A program made the translations under genes and the position numbers. Positions 1-6,852 of a stretch of DNA of 8,740 nucleotides are shown here, piece after piece. Source of the DNA: an uncultured Arthrobacter sp. GTDB lineage: Bacteria > Actinomycetota > Actinomycetes > Actinomycetales > Micrococcaceae. The first letter of the stretch is position 1. Each line of letters starts with the position of its first letter. Where the stretch lies: contig CALMVY010000072.1 in NCBI GenBank assembly GCA_937873245.1, positions 1 through 8,740 on the forward strand. The letters are read 5' to 3'. Below the pieces are notes generated by a model. That model made no database searches. It saw nothing but the letters and a program-made list of their open reading frames with translations, and was not told the origin of the DNA.

Positions 1-81
1 GAGGGCCTGCGCGAACTGGTGGACTGGTGGCGGCCGCTGCGCGCTGAAATCGCGGACGCCAGGGTCGGCGGTGCGCGGTGA
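1..81 (+). CDS. C-terminal end of a probable NAD-dependent epimerase/dehydratase (partial)
   Basis: Only the last 26 codons are present, ending in TGA at 79-81; the gene starts before the window. The visible tail contains GLRELVDWWRPLR. This resembles the C-terminal helix of extended short-chain dehydrogenase/reductase nucleotide-sugar epimerases and dehydratases, where an 'EGLRE-x-x-x-W' segment is common near the end. The stop overlaps the GTG of the following aminotransferase (GTGA, 78-81), which fits one translationally coupled operon. A sugar epimerase or dehydratase supplying the keto-sugar for the next aminotransferase would make sense, but that role is inferred. No cofactor or catalytic motif is inside the window, so the family call rests on a short tail and on context. 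Confidence 0.55.
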   Translation, partial: EGLRELVDWWRPLRAEIADARVGGAR

Positions 82-1250
82 CGGTCCACCAGGACCGGAC
101 CCTGAGCCGGATCAACGTCATGAAACCGTGGCTCGGGCCGGAGGAAGCCGAGGCGGTGGCCGAAGTGATCGCCTCCGGCTGGGTGGCGCAGGGACCCCGC
201 GTGGCGCGCTTCGAAGAAGCCTTCGCTGCCGCGCAGCAGGCCGGCCATGCCGTCGCGGTCTCCAACTGCACCACGGCCCTGCACCTGGCGCTGAAAGTGG
301 CCGGCATCGGACCCCGGGACGACGTCGTGGTGCCTTCCCTCTCCTTCATCGCCACCGCCAACGCCGTCACGTACGTGGGTGCCCGGCCGGTCTTCGCCGA
401 CGTCGAGGCGGAAACCGGGAACGTGTCGGTGCGGACACTCGCCGCCGCCCTGACGCCGGCCACCCGCGCCGTGATCGTGGTGGACCAGGGCGGCATGCCG
501 GTGGACCTGGATCCGATCCGGGCCCTTTGCGACGGACTGGGCATCACCGTCATCGAGGACGCGGCCTGCGCCGCGGGCTCCACCTACCGGGGCCGGCCGG
601 TCGGAGCGGGCGCCGAACTCGCGGCCTGGTCCTTCCATCCGCGCAAAATCCTCACCACCGGGGAAGGCGGGATGCTGACCAGCCGCAATGCCGCCTGGGC
701 GGACCGTGCACGGAAGCTCCGCGAACACGCCATGAGCGTCTCGGCGAACGACCGGCACGCCTCAGTCCTGGCCCCGGCGGAGGAGTACGGGGAGATCGGA
801 TTCAACTACCGGATGACAGACATGCAGGCCGCCGTCGGGCTCGTGCAACTGGACCGGCTGGGTGAAGCGGTGTCCCGGCGCCGGGCAATCGCCGCCGCCT
901 ACCGGCAGGCGCTCGGCGGCGTGGAGGGCCTGCGGTTCAGCCAGGACCCGCTCTACGGCACCAGCAACTTCCAGTCCTTCTGGGTCGAAGTCCTGCCGGA
1001 CTTCGCCCTCGGGCGGGAGGAACTGCTGGAATGCCTGGCGCAGGACGGGATTTCGGCCCGGCGCGGCATCATGGCCGCACACCGGCAACCCGCCTACGCC
1101 GGGCTGGACACCGGCGGGGCCGACCTGTCCGTGACGGAGCGGCTCACGGACCACACCGTCATTCTGCCGGTCTACCACCAGTTGACCCTGGACGAGCAGT
1201 CCCGGGTCATCCAATCGATTCTGAAGGCTGCGGGGAAAGCTGATGACTGA
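78..1250 (+). CDS. DegT/DnrJ/EryC1-family PLP-dependent sugar aminotransferase (first copy)
   Basis: This 390-residue protein has the normal length of nucleotide-sugar aminotransferases of the DegT/DnrJ/EryC1/StrS family, which move an amino group from glutamate to a keto-sugar nucleotide in the cytoplasm. Visible motifs are MKPWLGPEE near residue 15, SNCTTALHLAL (62-72), the PLP-binding acidic residue in VIEDAACAAGS (Asp161), and the Schiff-base lysine in SFHPRKILTTGEGG (Lys190). In many relatives the residue after EDAA is Gln or His; here it is Cys164. The GTG start at 78 overlaps the preceding stop by four bases; ATG at 120 (residue 15) is a possible alternative, but the residues just before it look family-like, so the longer form is preferred. 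The next gene is a NeuD/PglD-type acyltransferase overlapping by eight bases, which suggests that this enzyme makes the amino sugar which that one acylates, like the PglE/PglD pair. The exact substrate cannot be read from the sequence. Confidence 0.93.
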   Translation: MTVHQDRTLSRINVMKPWLGPEEAEAVAEVIASGWVAQGPRVARFEEAFAAAQQAGHAVAVSNCTTALHLALKVAGIGPRDDVVVPSLSFIATANAVTYVGARPVFADVEAETGNVSVRTLAAALTPATRAVIVVDQGGMPVDLDPIRALCDGLGITVIEDAACAAGSTYRGRPVGAGAELAAWSFHPRKILTTGEGGMLTSRNAAWADRARKLREHAMSVSANDRHASVLAPAEEYGEIGFNYRMTDMQAAVGLVQLDRLGEAVSRRRAIAAAYRQALGGVEGLRFSQDPLYGTSNFQSFWVEVLPDFALGREELLECLAQDGISARRGIMAAHRQPAYAGLDTGGADLSVTERLTDHTVILPVYHQLTLDEQSRVIQSILKAAGKADD

Positions 1251-1902
1251 GCTGCTGCTGATCGGCGCCAGCGGCCTGGCCCGCGAGGTGCTGTCCTGTG
1301 TGCGCGAAAACGGCCAATTCGACGTCGTGGGCGTCCTCGACGACGACGAATCCAGGGTGGGGTCAACCCTGGATGGCGCCCCGATCCTTGGTCCCGCCAG
1401 CCATGCCCTGCGCTATCCGGAAGCGCGCGTCGTCATCTGCATCGGTGCGGGGCAGGGCCGCGAACGGGTTGTCGCCAGGCTCGCCGGCCTGGGTTTTCCG
1501 AGCTACCGCTTTGCGACGGTGGTCGAACCCTCGGTGCGGGTTCCGTACTGCTGCGACATCGGTCCCGGGAGCATCCTGCTGGGCAATGTCACGCTGACCA
1601 CAGGGATCACGGTGGGGAGCCATGTTGTGATGATGCCCGGTGTGACGCTGACCCATGACGACGCCGTGGAGGACTTCGCCACCCTCGCTGCCGGCGTTTC
1701 GCTGGGCGGCGGTGTCAGGATCGGACGCGCGGCGTATCTGGGCATGAATGCGTCTGTGCGGGAAGGCACCAGGGTGGGGGCCGGAAGCAGGGTCGGCATG
1801 GGAGCCGCCGTTCTGGGCGACGTGCCCGACGGGGAGACCTGGGCCGGGGTCCCGGCACGGGTGCTCGAGCCCGCAACGGCCGCGGCCGGCGGCGCGCGAT
1901 GA
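1243..1902 (+). CDS. NeuD/PglD-type sugar O- or N-acyltransferase with left-handed beta-helix
   Basis: This 219-residue protein has the two-part layout of the NeuD/PglD family. The N-terminal Rossmann-like nucleotide-sugar-binding domain contains LLLIGASGLAREVL (4-17) and an acidic stretch VLDDDES (31-37). From about residue 95 to 205 a left-handed parallel beta-helix is built from hexapeptide repeats such as GPGSIL, GNVTLT, GITVGS and GSRVGM, ending with the typical WAGVPARVL. His138 in TLTHDD sits where the catalytic base histidine of PglD-like enzymes is expected. Members transfer an acetyl or other acyl group from acyl-CoA to a sugar or UDP-amino-sugar in the cytoplasm. The ATG at 1243 lies inside the end of the preceding aminotransferase gene (8-base overlap), with GGGGAAAG just upstream as a ribosome binding site. 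The gene pairing favours N-acylation of an amino sugar over sialic acid O-acetylation, but the acyl group and acceptor are not determinable here. Confidence 0.9.
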   Translation: MTELLLIGASGLAREVLSCVRENGQFDVVGVLDDDESRVGSTLDGAPILGPASHALRYPEARVVICIGAGQGRERVVARLAGLGFPSYRFATVVEPSVRVPYCCDIGPGSILLGNVTLTTGITVGSHVVMMPGVTLTHDDAVEDFATLAAGVSLGGGVRIGRAAYLGMNASVREGTRVGAGSRVGMGAAVLGDVPDGETWAGVPARVLEPATAAAGGAR

Positions 1903-3032
1903 CCCGGTCCCTGGATGTCAAAGTCCCCGTCCCGATGGTCGACCTGGGCGCCCAGCAGGACGAGATAGCGGACGAAGTCGAGGCGGGGCTGAAAGACGTC
2001 TTCACGCAGACCTCGTTCATCTCAGGCCCCGCCGTGGCCGAATTCGAACAGTCCTATGCCGGGTTCCTGGGCGCCCGGAACTGCGTGGGGGTGGCCAACG
2101 GAACCGATGCCCTGGAACTGGCACTGCGCGCTTGCGGGATCACAGCAGGCGGGGAAGTCATCCTCCCCGCCAACACGTTCATCGCCACCGCCGAGGCAGT
2201 GAGCCGGATCGGTGCGGTGCCGGTGCCCGTCGACGTCGACCCGGAACACCTGCTGATCGATCCCGGCCGGGTGGCTGCGGCCGTGACACCACGGACCCAG
2301 GCCATCATCCCCGTCCACCTGTTCGGCCAAACGGCTTTTGTTGAGCAGCTGGTGCCGATTGCGGCGTCCTGCGGCGCCGTCATTGTCGAAGATGCCGCCC
2401 AGTCCCAGGGCGCCACCCGCAACGGCCGCTTCGCCGGCACGCTGGGACAGGTGGCCGGCACCAGCTTCTATCCCGGCAAAAACCTCGGTGCCGCCGGGGA
2501 CGCCGGAGCGGTGGTGACGGACGACGACACCATTGCCGCCCGGGTGCGGATGCTTGGCGCCCACGGCAGCGAACAGAAGTACCGGCACGACGCGGTCGGC
2601 ATGAACTCACGCCTTGACACCATCCAGGCGGTGGTGCTCAACGCCAAGCTGCGCAGGCTGGCCGGCTGGAACGAACGACGGCGGCGGGCCGCCGACCGCT
2701 ACCGGGAACTGCTGGCGGACCTGCCCGGCGTCGTCCTTCCCCGCAGCGCCGAAGGTAACAGCGACGTCTGGCATTTATACGTCATCCGCGTCGCAGAACG
2801 GGACCGCGTGCTGGCGGCCTTGAACGACGCGGGCATCGGCGCCGGCATCCACTACCCGGTTCCGGTGCACCTCAGCGGCGCCTACCGGGGACTGGGACAT
2901 GGTCCCGGATCCTTCCCCGTCGCAGAGCAGGCTGCCGGCGCGATCTTGTCGCTGCCGATCTTCCCGCACATCACCGAAGCGCAACAGCAATATGTGGCAG
3001 ACCAGCTGCGGGCAGCCCTGGGCCGGCCGTGA
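1899..3032 (+). CDS. DegT/DnrJ/EryC1-family PLP-dependent sugar aminotransferase (second copy)
   Basis: This 377-residue aminotransferase is clearly distinct from the one at 78-1250. It opens with VPMVDLGAQQDEI, a signature seen in the WbpE/WlbC, FdtB and DesV branch, which mostly acts at sugar C3. Other motifs are ANGTDALELAL (66-76), the PLP-contacting Asp165 in IVEDAAQSQGA, and the Schiff-base Lys194 in SFYPGKNLGAAGDAGAVVT. The His-Tyr-Pro motif IHYPVPVHL lies near the C-terminus, as usual in this branch. The ATG at 1899 overlaps the previous stop (ATGA) and has only a weak ribosome binding site, so coupling to upstream translation is likely; ATG at 1935 is a less likely alternative. The product probably feeds the WbpD/WlbB- or FdtC-like N-acetyltransferase encoded just downstream, as WbpE feeds WbpD. 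Whether the carrier is UDP (3-amino-uronate) or dTDP (3-amino-3,6-dideoxyhexose) is not resolved. Confidence 0.93.
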   Translation: MTRSLDVKVPVPMVDLGAQQDEIADEVEAGLKDVFTQTSFISGPAVAEFEQSYAGFLGARNCVGVANGTDALELALRACGITAGGEVILPANTFIATAEAVSRIGAVPVPVDVDPEHLLIDPGRVAAAVTPRTQAIIPVHLFGQTAFVEQLVPIAASCGAVIVEDAAQSQGATRNGRFAGTLGQVAGTSFYPGKNLGAAGDAGAVVTDDDTIAARVRMLGAHGSEQKYRHDAVGMNSRLDTIQAVVLNAKLRRLAGWNERRRRAADRYRELLADLPGVVLPRSAEGNSDVWHLYVIRVAERDRVLAALNDAGIGAGIHYPVPVHLSGAYRGLGHGPGSFPVAEQAAGAILSLPIFPHITEAQQQYVADQLRAALGRP

Positions 3033-3073
3033 AAACCCGGACTCCATACCCGCGAATGAAGACCACACGATGA
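3029..3073 (+). other. Possible 14-codon bridging mini-ORF
   Basis: A short frame runs from GTG at 3029 to TGA at 3071-3073 and would encode a basic 14-residue peptide. Its start overlaps the stop of the second aminotransferase (GTGA) and its stop overlaps the VanZ-like start (ATGA). It has no visible Shine-Dalgarno sequence of its own, so if it matters at all it is probably by carrying terminating ribosomes across the gap to the next start. The arrangement may be chance. Confidence 0.2.
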
Positions 3074-4167
3074 CCCCGACGACACGCAGGGGGCTGCTCC
3101 TCACCGCCCTGGCCCTCTACCTGGTGGGCCTGGCGTTTGTCGGCGTCTGGCCGACGCCGGTGGACCGCCCCCTGGCGGGGCTCCTCAGGGATGTCATCGA
3201 CGCTGTGCGGGGCCACCCCCTGACGGCCGGCATCACGTACATGCACGTCGAGGGGGCCGCCAACGTACTCCTCTTTGTTCCTTTTGGGGTCATAGTCGCC
3301 CTCATCCTGCCGACCCGCCGGTGGTGGCTGGCTGTGGTCGGCGGCGCGCTGACATCGGCCGCGATCGAAACCGTCCAGTACCTTGCGTTGAGCCAGCGCC
3401 AGGCCAGTCTCGGGGACATCATGAACAACACGCTGGGCGCCCTGCTGGGGGCGGCGGCAATCCGGATCATCCGGACACACCCGGCACGCGAAACGCCGCA
3501 CCCTTCCATCGAACCCGGTAAGGAATCCGCCGCGGAGCCCGCCACAGATCCCGCTCTAAGGAGTAGTGCCATGCCAACCATCGCCGAAACCGCAGACGTG
3601 GCAGACGCCGCCGTCATTGGCGACGGAACACGGGTCTGGCACCTCGCGCAGATCCGCGAGGATGCCACGGTGGGCAGCAACTGCAATATCGGCCGCGGGG
3701 CCTACGTGGGCCCGGGGGCCGTCATCGGTTCGAACTGCAAGCTGCAGAATTACGCGCTGGTCTACGAACCTGCGCGCCTCGCTGACGGAGTCTTCGTCGG
3801 CCCCGCGGCGGTGCTCACCAACGACCTGCGCCCCCGGGCGGTGACTCCCGACGGAACGCTCAAGGGCTCCGAGGATTGGGACGCCGTGGGCGTGACGGTC
3901 GGCACGGGCGCTTCCATAGGCGCACGTGCCGTCTGCGTGGCCCCCGTATCCGTCGGCGCATGGGCCACGGTGGCCGCCGGCGCGGTTGTCACGAGAGACG
4001 TACCGGACTATGCCGTGGTTGTCGGCGTTCCGGCCCGGCAGGCGGGCTGGGTGGGCGAAGCCGGGCACCCGCTGAAACAGGACGGCTCCGGCCGCTGGCT
4101 GTGTCCCGTCACGGGCCGCCGGTACGTCGAGAACAACGGTCAATTAGCGCCCGCCGAGGCGGGTTGA
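3070..4167 (+). CDS. VanZ-like membrane domain in frame with a WbpD/WlbB-type N-acetyltransferase (apparent fusion)
   Basis: From ATG 3070 the frame stays open for 365 residues and joins two domains that are normally separate proteins. Residues 1-135 are VanZ-like, with about four hydrophobic segments (about 9-27, 64-80, 85-106 and 117-134) and the family features NVLLFVPFG, AAIETVQY and a LGDIMNNTLGALLG segment. Residues 136-167 are a Pro/Glu/Ala-rich linker. Residues 168-365 are the hexapeptide N-acetyltransferase described in the next CDS entry. VanZ-like proteins are membrane proteins often found in glycan or cell-wall gene sets; their biochemical role is poorly defined. The start is placed at 3070, 38 bases after the previous stop, although its ribosome binding site is weak; the frame is open further upstream but that stretch lies inside the aminotransferase gene. 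A strong AAGGAG precedes an in-frame ATG at 3571, so the cell may make the fusion, the free enzyme or both. Both other frames have stops just before that ATG (TAA 3557, TAG 3564), so a small indel or sequencing error could also have joined two genes. Confidence 0.65.
   Translation: MTPTTRRGLLLTALALYLVGLAFVGVWPTPVDRPLAGLLRDVIDAVRGHPLTAGITYMHVEGAANVLLFVPFGVIVALILPTRRWWLAVVGGALTSAAIETVQYLALSQRQASLGDIMNNTLGALLGAAAIRIIRTHPARETPHPSIEPGKESAAEPATDPALRSSAMPTIAETADVADAAVIGDGTRVWHLAQIREDATVGSNCNIGRGAYVGPGAVIGSNCKLQNYALVYEPARLADGVFVGPAAVLTNDLRPRAVTPDGTLKGSEDWDAVGVTVGTGASIGARAVCVAPVSVGAWATVAAGAVVTRDVPDYAVVVGVPARQAGWVGEAGHPLKQDGSGRWLCPVTGRRYVENNGQLAPAEAG
3558..3563 (+). promoter_or_regulatory. Strong internal ribosome binding site (AAGGAG) within the VanZ/acetyltransferase frame
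   Basis: AAGGAG lies seven bases before ATG 3571, which is near-ideal Shine-Dalgarno identity and spacing. It is one of the strongest such sites in the + strand operon. In the long frame it is read as the codons CTA AGG AGT AGT, which are unusual for a high-G+C actinobacterium and fit a non-coding origin. It supports independent initiation of the N-acetyltransferase. Confidence 0.75.
3571..4167 (+). CDS. WbpD/WlbB/FdtC-type nucleotide-sugar N-acetyltransferase (from internal start)
   Basis: Starting at ATG 3571 gives a 198-residue protein of normal length for the WbpD/WlbB/FdtC family, which acetylates the 3-amino group of a nucleotide sugar using acetyl-CoA in the cytoplasm. The typical opening is present (VIGDGTRVWHLAQIREDA, 15-32), followed by hexapeptide beta-helix turns (GSNCNI, GRGAYV, GPGAVI, GSNCKL), the LQNYALVYE segment (58-66) and the VFVGPAAVLTNDLRPRA loop. 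Asn84 in that loop matches the position I recall as the proposed catalytic Asn of WlbB. Turns continue to VVVGVPARQAGW (149-160). The C-terminal tail (about 160-186) resembles a zinc-ribbon-like tail seen in relatives but keeps a single Cys178. The partner aminotransferase lies immediately upstream of the VanZ-like domain. This entry shares its frame and stop with the fusion at 3070-4167 and is given separately because the internal ribosome binding site makes it a plausible independent product. Confidence 0.8.
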   Translation: MPTIAETADVADAAVIGDGTRVWHLAQIREDATVGSNCNIGRGAYVGPGAVIGSNCKLQNYALVYEPARLADGVFVGPAAVLTNDLRPRAVTPDGTLKGSEDWDAVGVTVGTGASIGARAVCVAPVSVGAWATVAAGAVVTRDVPDYAVVVGVPARQAGWVGEAGHPLKQDGSGRWLCPVTGRRYVENNGQLAPAEAG

Positions 4168-4177
4168 GGGGGAAGTC

Positions 4178-6808
4178 ATGGAGCAACCGGCCGGCAGCAA
4201 AGTGGTCCTGGGCGGGACACCCGTTGACCTGATGGATTCCGGGCCCGCCCTGGAGCTTATTCTGCGGCGCGCCGCCGTCGGCGCCCCCCGGCCACTTGCC
4301 GTGGCCTCGATCAACCTCGATCACCTCAGCCACTTCGGCGCGGGTGGCCGCTGGTCGGGAACCCTGCATGCCGATCCCGGCAGTGCCGTGGACTGGATCT
4401 GCCTGGTGGACGGCGCCCCTTTGGTGACCCAGTCGCAGCGGCTGACCGGACGCCGGTGGCCCCGTCTGGCCGGCAGCGACCTGGCCTCCCCGATCCTGGC
4501 CCGGGCCGAGGAACTCGGCCTGAAGGTTGGCTTCCTGGGCGGTTCGGAAAATAGCCAGCGGCTGCTCGCAGACAAGCTCGCCCGGGAACGCCCGCGGCTC
4601 CGGGTCGCGGGGATGTGGTCCCCGACCCGCAGCGAACTGGAATCGGTCCCCGACTCTGAGAGGATCGCCGGCAAGATCGACGGTTCCGGCACCCAGATCC
4701 TCTTTGTGGGGCTGGGAAAACCACGCCAGGAACTGTGGATAGACCGCTATGCCGCGCTCACCGGAGCAGCGGTCCTGCTGGCGTTCGGCGCTGCGGTGGA
4801 CTTCCTGGCCGGCCGGGTGCAGCGCGCCCCCGAGTGGGTCAGCCGGCGCGGCCTCGAGTGGGGCTACCGCCTGGCCCTTGAGCCGAGACGGCTCGCCGGC
4901 CGGTACCTGCTGGCCGGACCGCCCGCCTATCTGCGGCTGAGAACCGGCTCCTACACCGTGCCCCCGAACCTGCCGGAGGCATCGTCCGGGTCAGCCCCCA
5001 CACCCCGGACCCCCGGGCGGTTCACCGGACCGGACGGGCGGGCGGATGCCGCCGTCGTCGTCGTCACCCATAACAACGCCGGCGACATTGACGCCTTGCT
5101 GCGGGGCTTGCGGGCGGAGACGGCCGATCTGACGCTGCGCGTGCTGCTGGCCGACAACTCCTCCCGGGACGGCACCCTCGAGCTGGTTCGCGAGAGGCAC
5201 CCGGACGTTATCGCCTTCGCAACCGGCGGCAACCTCGGGTACGCCGCCGGCATTAACGCAGCCCAGCAGAAAGCCGGCGACGCCGAGGCGATAGTGGTCC
5301 TCAACCCGGACCTCACGGTGGGCCGCGGCTGCCTGAAGGCGATGCTGCACCGCCTGCGCAGCTCGCACGCGGGCGCTGTGGTGCCCAGGATCCGGGCCGA
5401 GGACGGTGCCACCAGCCCCACACTGCACCGCGAACCGGGCATCAGCCGCGCGCTTGGCGACGCTCTCCTGGGACGGAGGGCGTCCGGCCGCCCCGGCTGG
5501 CTCGCGTCCACGGATTTCCACCCGGAAAGCTACGCCCACGCGCACATGGTCGACTGGGCCAGCGGCGCCGCGCTGATGGTGAGCCGCCGGCTGGCCGATG
5601 CTGTGGCCTGGGACGAGTCCTTCTTCCTCTACTCGGAGGAGACGGACTTCTTCCGCCGGCTGCGGATCTGCGGCGGGACGGTCTGGTACGAACCTTCCGC
5701 CAGCGTGACCCATGAGGGCGGCGGCTCCGGCGCGTCCCCCGGCCTGAACGCCCTGATGGCCGTGAACCGGATCCGCTACATCCGCAAATACCACTCCCCG
5801 GCGTACGCGGCGGCGTTCCAGGGGGCCGTGGCCCTCGCCGAGCTCATGCGGTGCTGGAAACGGGAGCGCAGGGGTGTACTGGGCGCGGTGCTCGATGAGG
5901 GGAGCTGGACTGCCCTGCCCGGCCCAAACCGGGACACTGCGGACAGCGCGGACTCCGGCGGGTTCCCGCAGGGTTCGGTGATAATTCCGGCGCACAACGA
6001 AGCCGCCGTGATCGCGCGGACGCTGGCGCCGCTGGCGCCGCTGGCCGCAACACGCCAGCTGGAGGTCATCGTGGCCTGCAACGGCTGTACAGACCGCACC
6101 GCCGCAATAGCGCGCGGATTCGACGGCGTCACCGTGCTGGAACTGGGGCAGTCGTCCAAGGCTGCCGCGCTCAATGCGGGGGACGCCGCCGCGTCACAGT
6201 GGCCGCGGCTCTACCTTGACGCGGATGTGCAGATCAGTCCGGACGCCGTGCGCGCCGTCTTCGCTGCCCTCGGATCCGGCCAGGTACTGGCCGCGCGCCC
6301 GGCGGCCCGCTTCGATCTGCAGGACGCCCACCCGCTGATCCGCTCCTACTACCGGACCAAACTCCGCCTTCCGTCCGCCCGCGGTGGTCTGTGGGGAGCC
6401 GGCGCGTACGGTCTCTCCCGGGAGGGCCGGCAGCGTTTCCAGCAGTTTCCCGGCCTGACGGCGGATGACCTGTTCGTGGACCGGCTCTTCGAACCCGCGG
6501 AAAAGGCCGTTCTGGACGTGGACCCCGTGGTCGTTCGGCCGCCCCGGACGCCCAAGGACCAGGTGGCCGTGCTGCACCGCGTGTATCGCGGAAACGCGCA
6601 GCAAAACAGCGGGCAGAGCGGGGGGCGCAGCACGGCCGGCCGCACGCTGGCCGAGGTAGCCCGCTCCGTTCGCGGTCCGCTGTCCGCCGCCCATGCTTTG
6701 GTGTACGTGGCCTTCGCCCTTGCGGGCCGCCGGGGCAGCGGGCGCCCGGGGGAATGGGAACGCGACACAAGCACCCGGCAGCCGGCTGGGGGCGGAACCC
6801 GGGACTGA
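4178..6808 (+). CDS. Three-domain glycosyltransferase: GT26 (WecG/TagA/CpsF) - GT2 (WbbL-like) - GT2
   Basis: This 876-residue protein joins three glycosyltransferase domains. Domain 1 (about 8-250) is WecG/TagA/CpsF-like: SINLDHL (44-50), LVDGAPLV (76-83, where the family's conserved Asp lies), VGFLGGS, FVGLGKPRQELWI (176-188), AFGAAVDFLAG and RAPEWVSRRGLEW. This family transfers sugars such as ManNAc or ManNAcA to undecaprenyl-linked acceptors at the membrane. Domain 2 (about 290-540) is a WbbL/rhamnosyltransferase-like GT2: VVVVTHNN, LADNSSRDGT, GGNLGYAAGIN, LNPDL in the DxD position and the acidic DESFFLYSEETDF (479-491). Domain 3 (about 598-806) is another GT2: VIIPAHNEAAVIARTL, VACNGCTDRTA, SSKAAALNAGD, LDADV with the DxD, DDLFVDRLF and RVYRGN. 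Proline/serine-rich linkers near 262-290 and 580-598 separate the domains. No clear transmembrane segment is seen. The ATG lies 10 bases after the previous stop with a GGGGGAAG ribosome binding site. It likely adds three successive sugars; the sugar donors are not known. Confidence 0.92.
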   Translation: MEQPAGSKVVLGGTPVDLMDSGPALELILRRAAVGAPRPLAVASINLDHLSHFGAGGRWSGTLHADPGSAVDWICLVDGAPLVTQSQRLTGRRWPRLAGSDLASPILARAEELGLKVGFLGGSENSQRLLADKLARERPRLRVAGMWSPTRSELESVPDSERIAGKIDGSGTQILFVGLGKPRQELWIDRYAALTGAAVLLAFGAAVDFLAGRVQRAPEWVSRRGLEWGYRLALEPRRLAGRYLLAGPPAYLRLRTGSYTVPPNLPEASSGSAPTPRTPGRFTGPDGRADAAVVVVTHNNAGDIDALLRGLRAETADLTLRVLLADNSSRDGTLELVRERHPDVIAFATGGNLGYAAGINAAQQKAGDAEAIVVLNPDLTVGRGCLKAMLHRLRSSHAGAVVPRIRAEDGATSPTLHREPGISRALGDALLGRRASGRPGWLASTDFHPESYAHAHMVDWASGAALMVSRRLADAVAWDESFFLYSEETDFFRRLRICGGTVWYEPSASVTHEGGGSGASPGLNALMAVNRIRYIRKYHSPAYAAAFQGAVALAELMRCWKRERRGVLGAVLDEGSWTALPGPNRDTADSADSGGFPQGSVIIPAHNEAAVIARTLAPLAPLAATRQLEVIVACNGCTDRTAAIARGFDGVTVLELGQSSKAAALNAGDAAASQWPRLYLDADVQISPDAVRAVFAALGSGQVLAARPAARFDLQDAHPLIRSYYRTKLRLPSARGGLWGAGAYGLSREGRQRFQQFPGLTADDLFVDRLFEPAEKAVLDVDPVVVRPPRTPKDQVAVLHRVYRGNAQQNSGQSGGRSTAGRTLAEVARSVRGPLSAAHALVYVAFALAGRRGSGRPGEWERDTSTRQPAGGGTRD

Positions 6809-6815
6809 CCGGTAA

Positions 6816-6831
6816 CCGTACGGACGTACGG
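6816..6831. terminator. Candidate hairpin in the convergent intergenic gap
   Basis: CCGTACGGACGTACGG is a perfect inverted repeat: CCGTAC pairs with GTACGG around a four-base loop. It starts eight bases after the stop of the three-domain glycosyltransferase and lies between two convergent genes. There is no T-tract on either side, so it is at best a weak or actinobacterial-style terminator; a protein-binding palindrome is an alternative. Confidence 0.4.
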
Positions 6832-6852
6832 GACTCTCAACGCGGGGAGGGT

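Noticed and set aside
71..865. Arg/Gly-rich 264-codon frame overlapping the first aminotransferase
   Set aside because: It is an out-of-frame shadow of a gene with intact PLP-binding and active-site lysine motifs; composition is typical of frame-shifted high-G+C coding sequence.
2899..3069. Upstream extension of the VanZ-like frame to 2899
   Set aside because: It would overlap the aminotransferase coding region by more than 130 bases, and the extra residues are unlike a VanZ N-terminus. ATG 3070 directly precedes the first membrane segment.
4991..5995. Long minus-strand open frame (334 codons) opposite the three-domain glycosyltransferase
   Set aside because: It is antisense to a clearly real gene with conserved GT2 motifs, has no recognisable domain, and such long antisense frames are expected where third codon positions are G or C.
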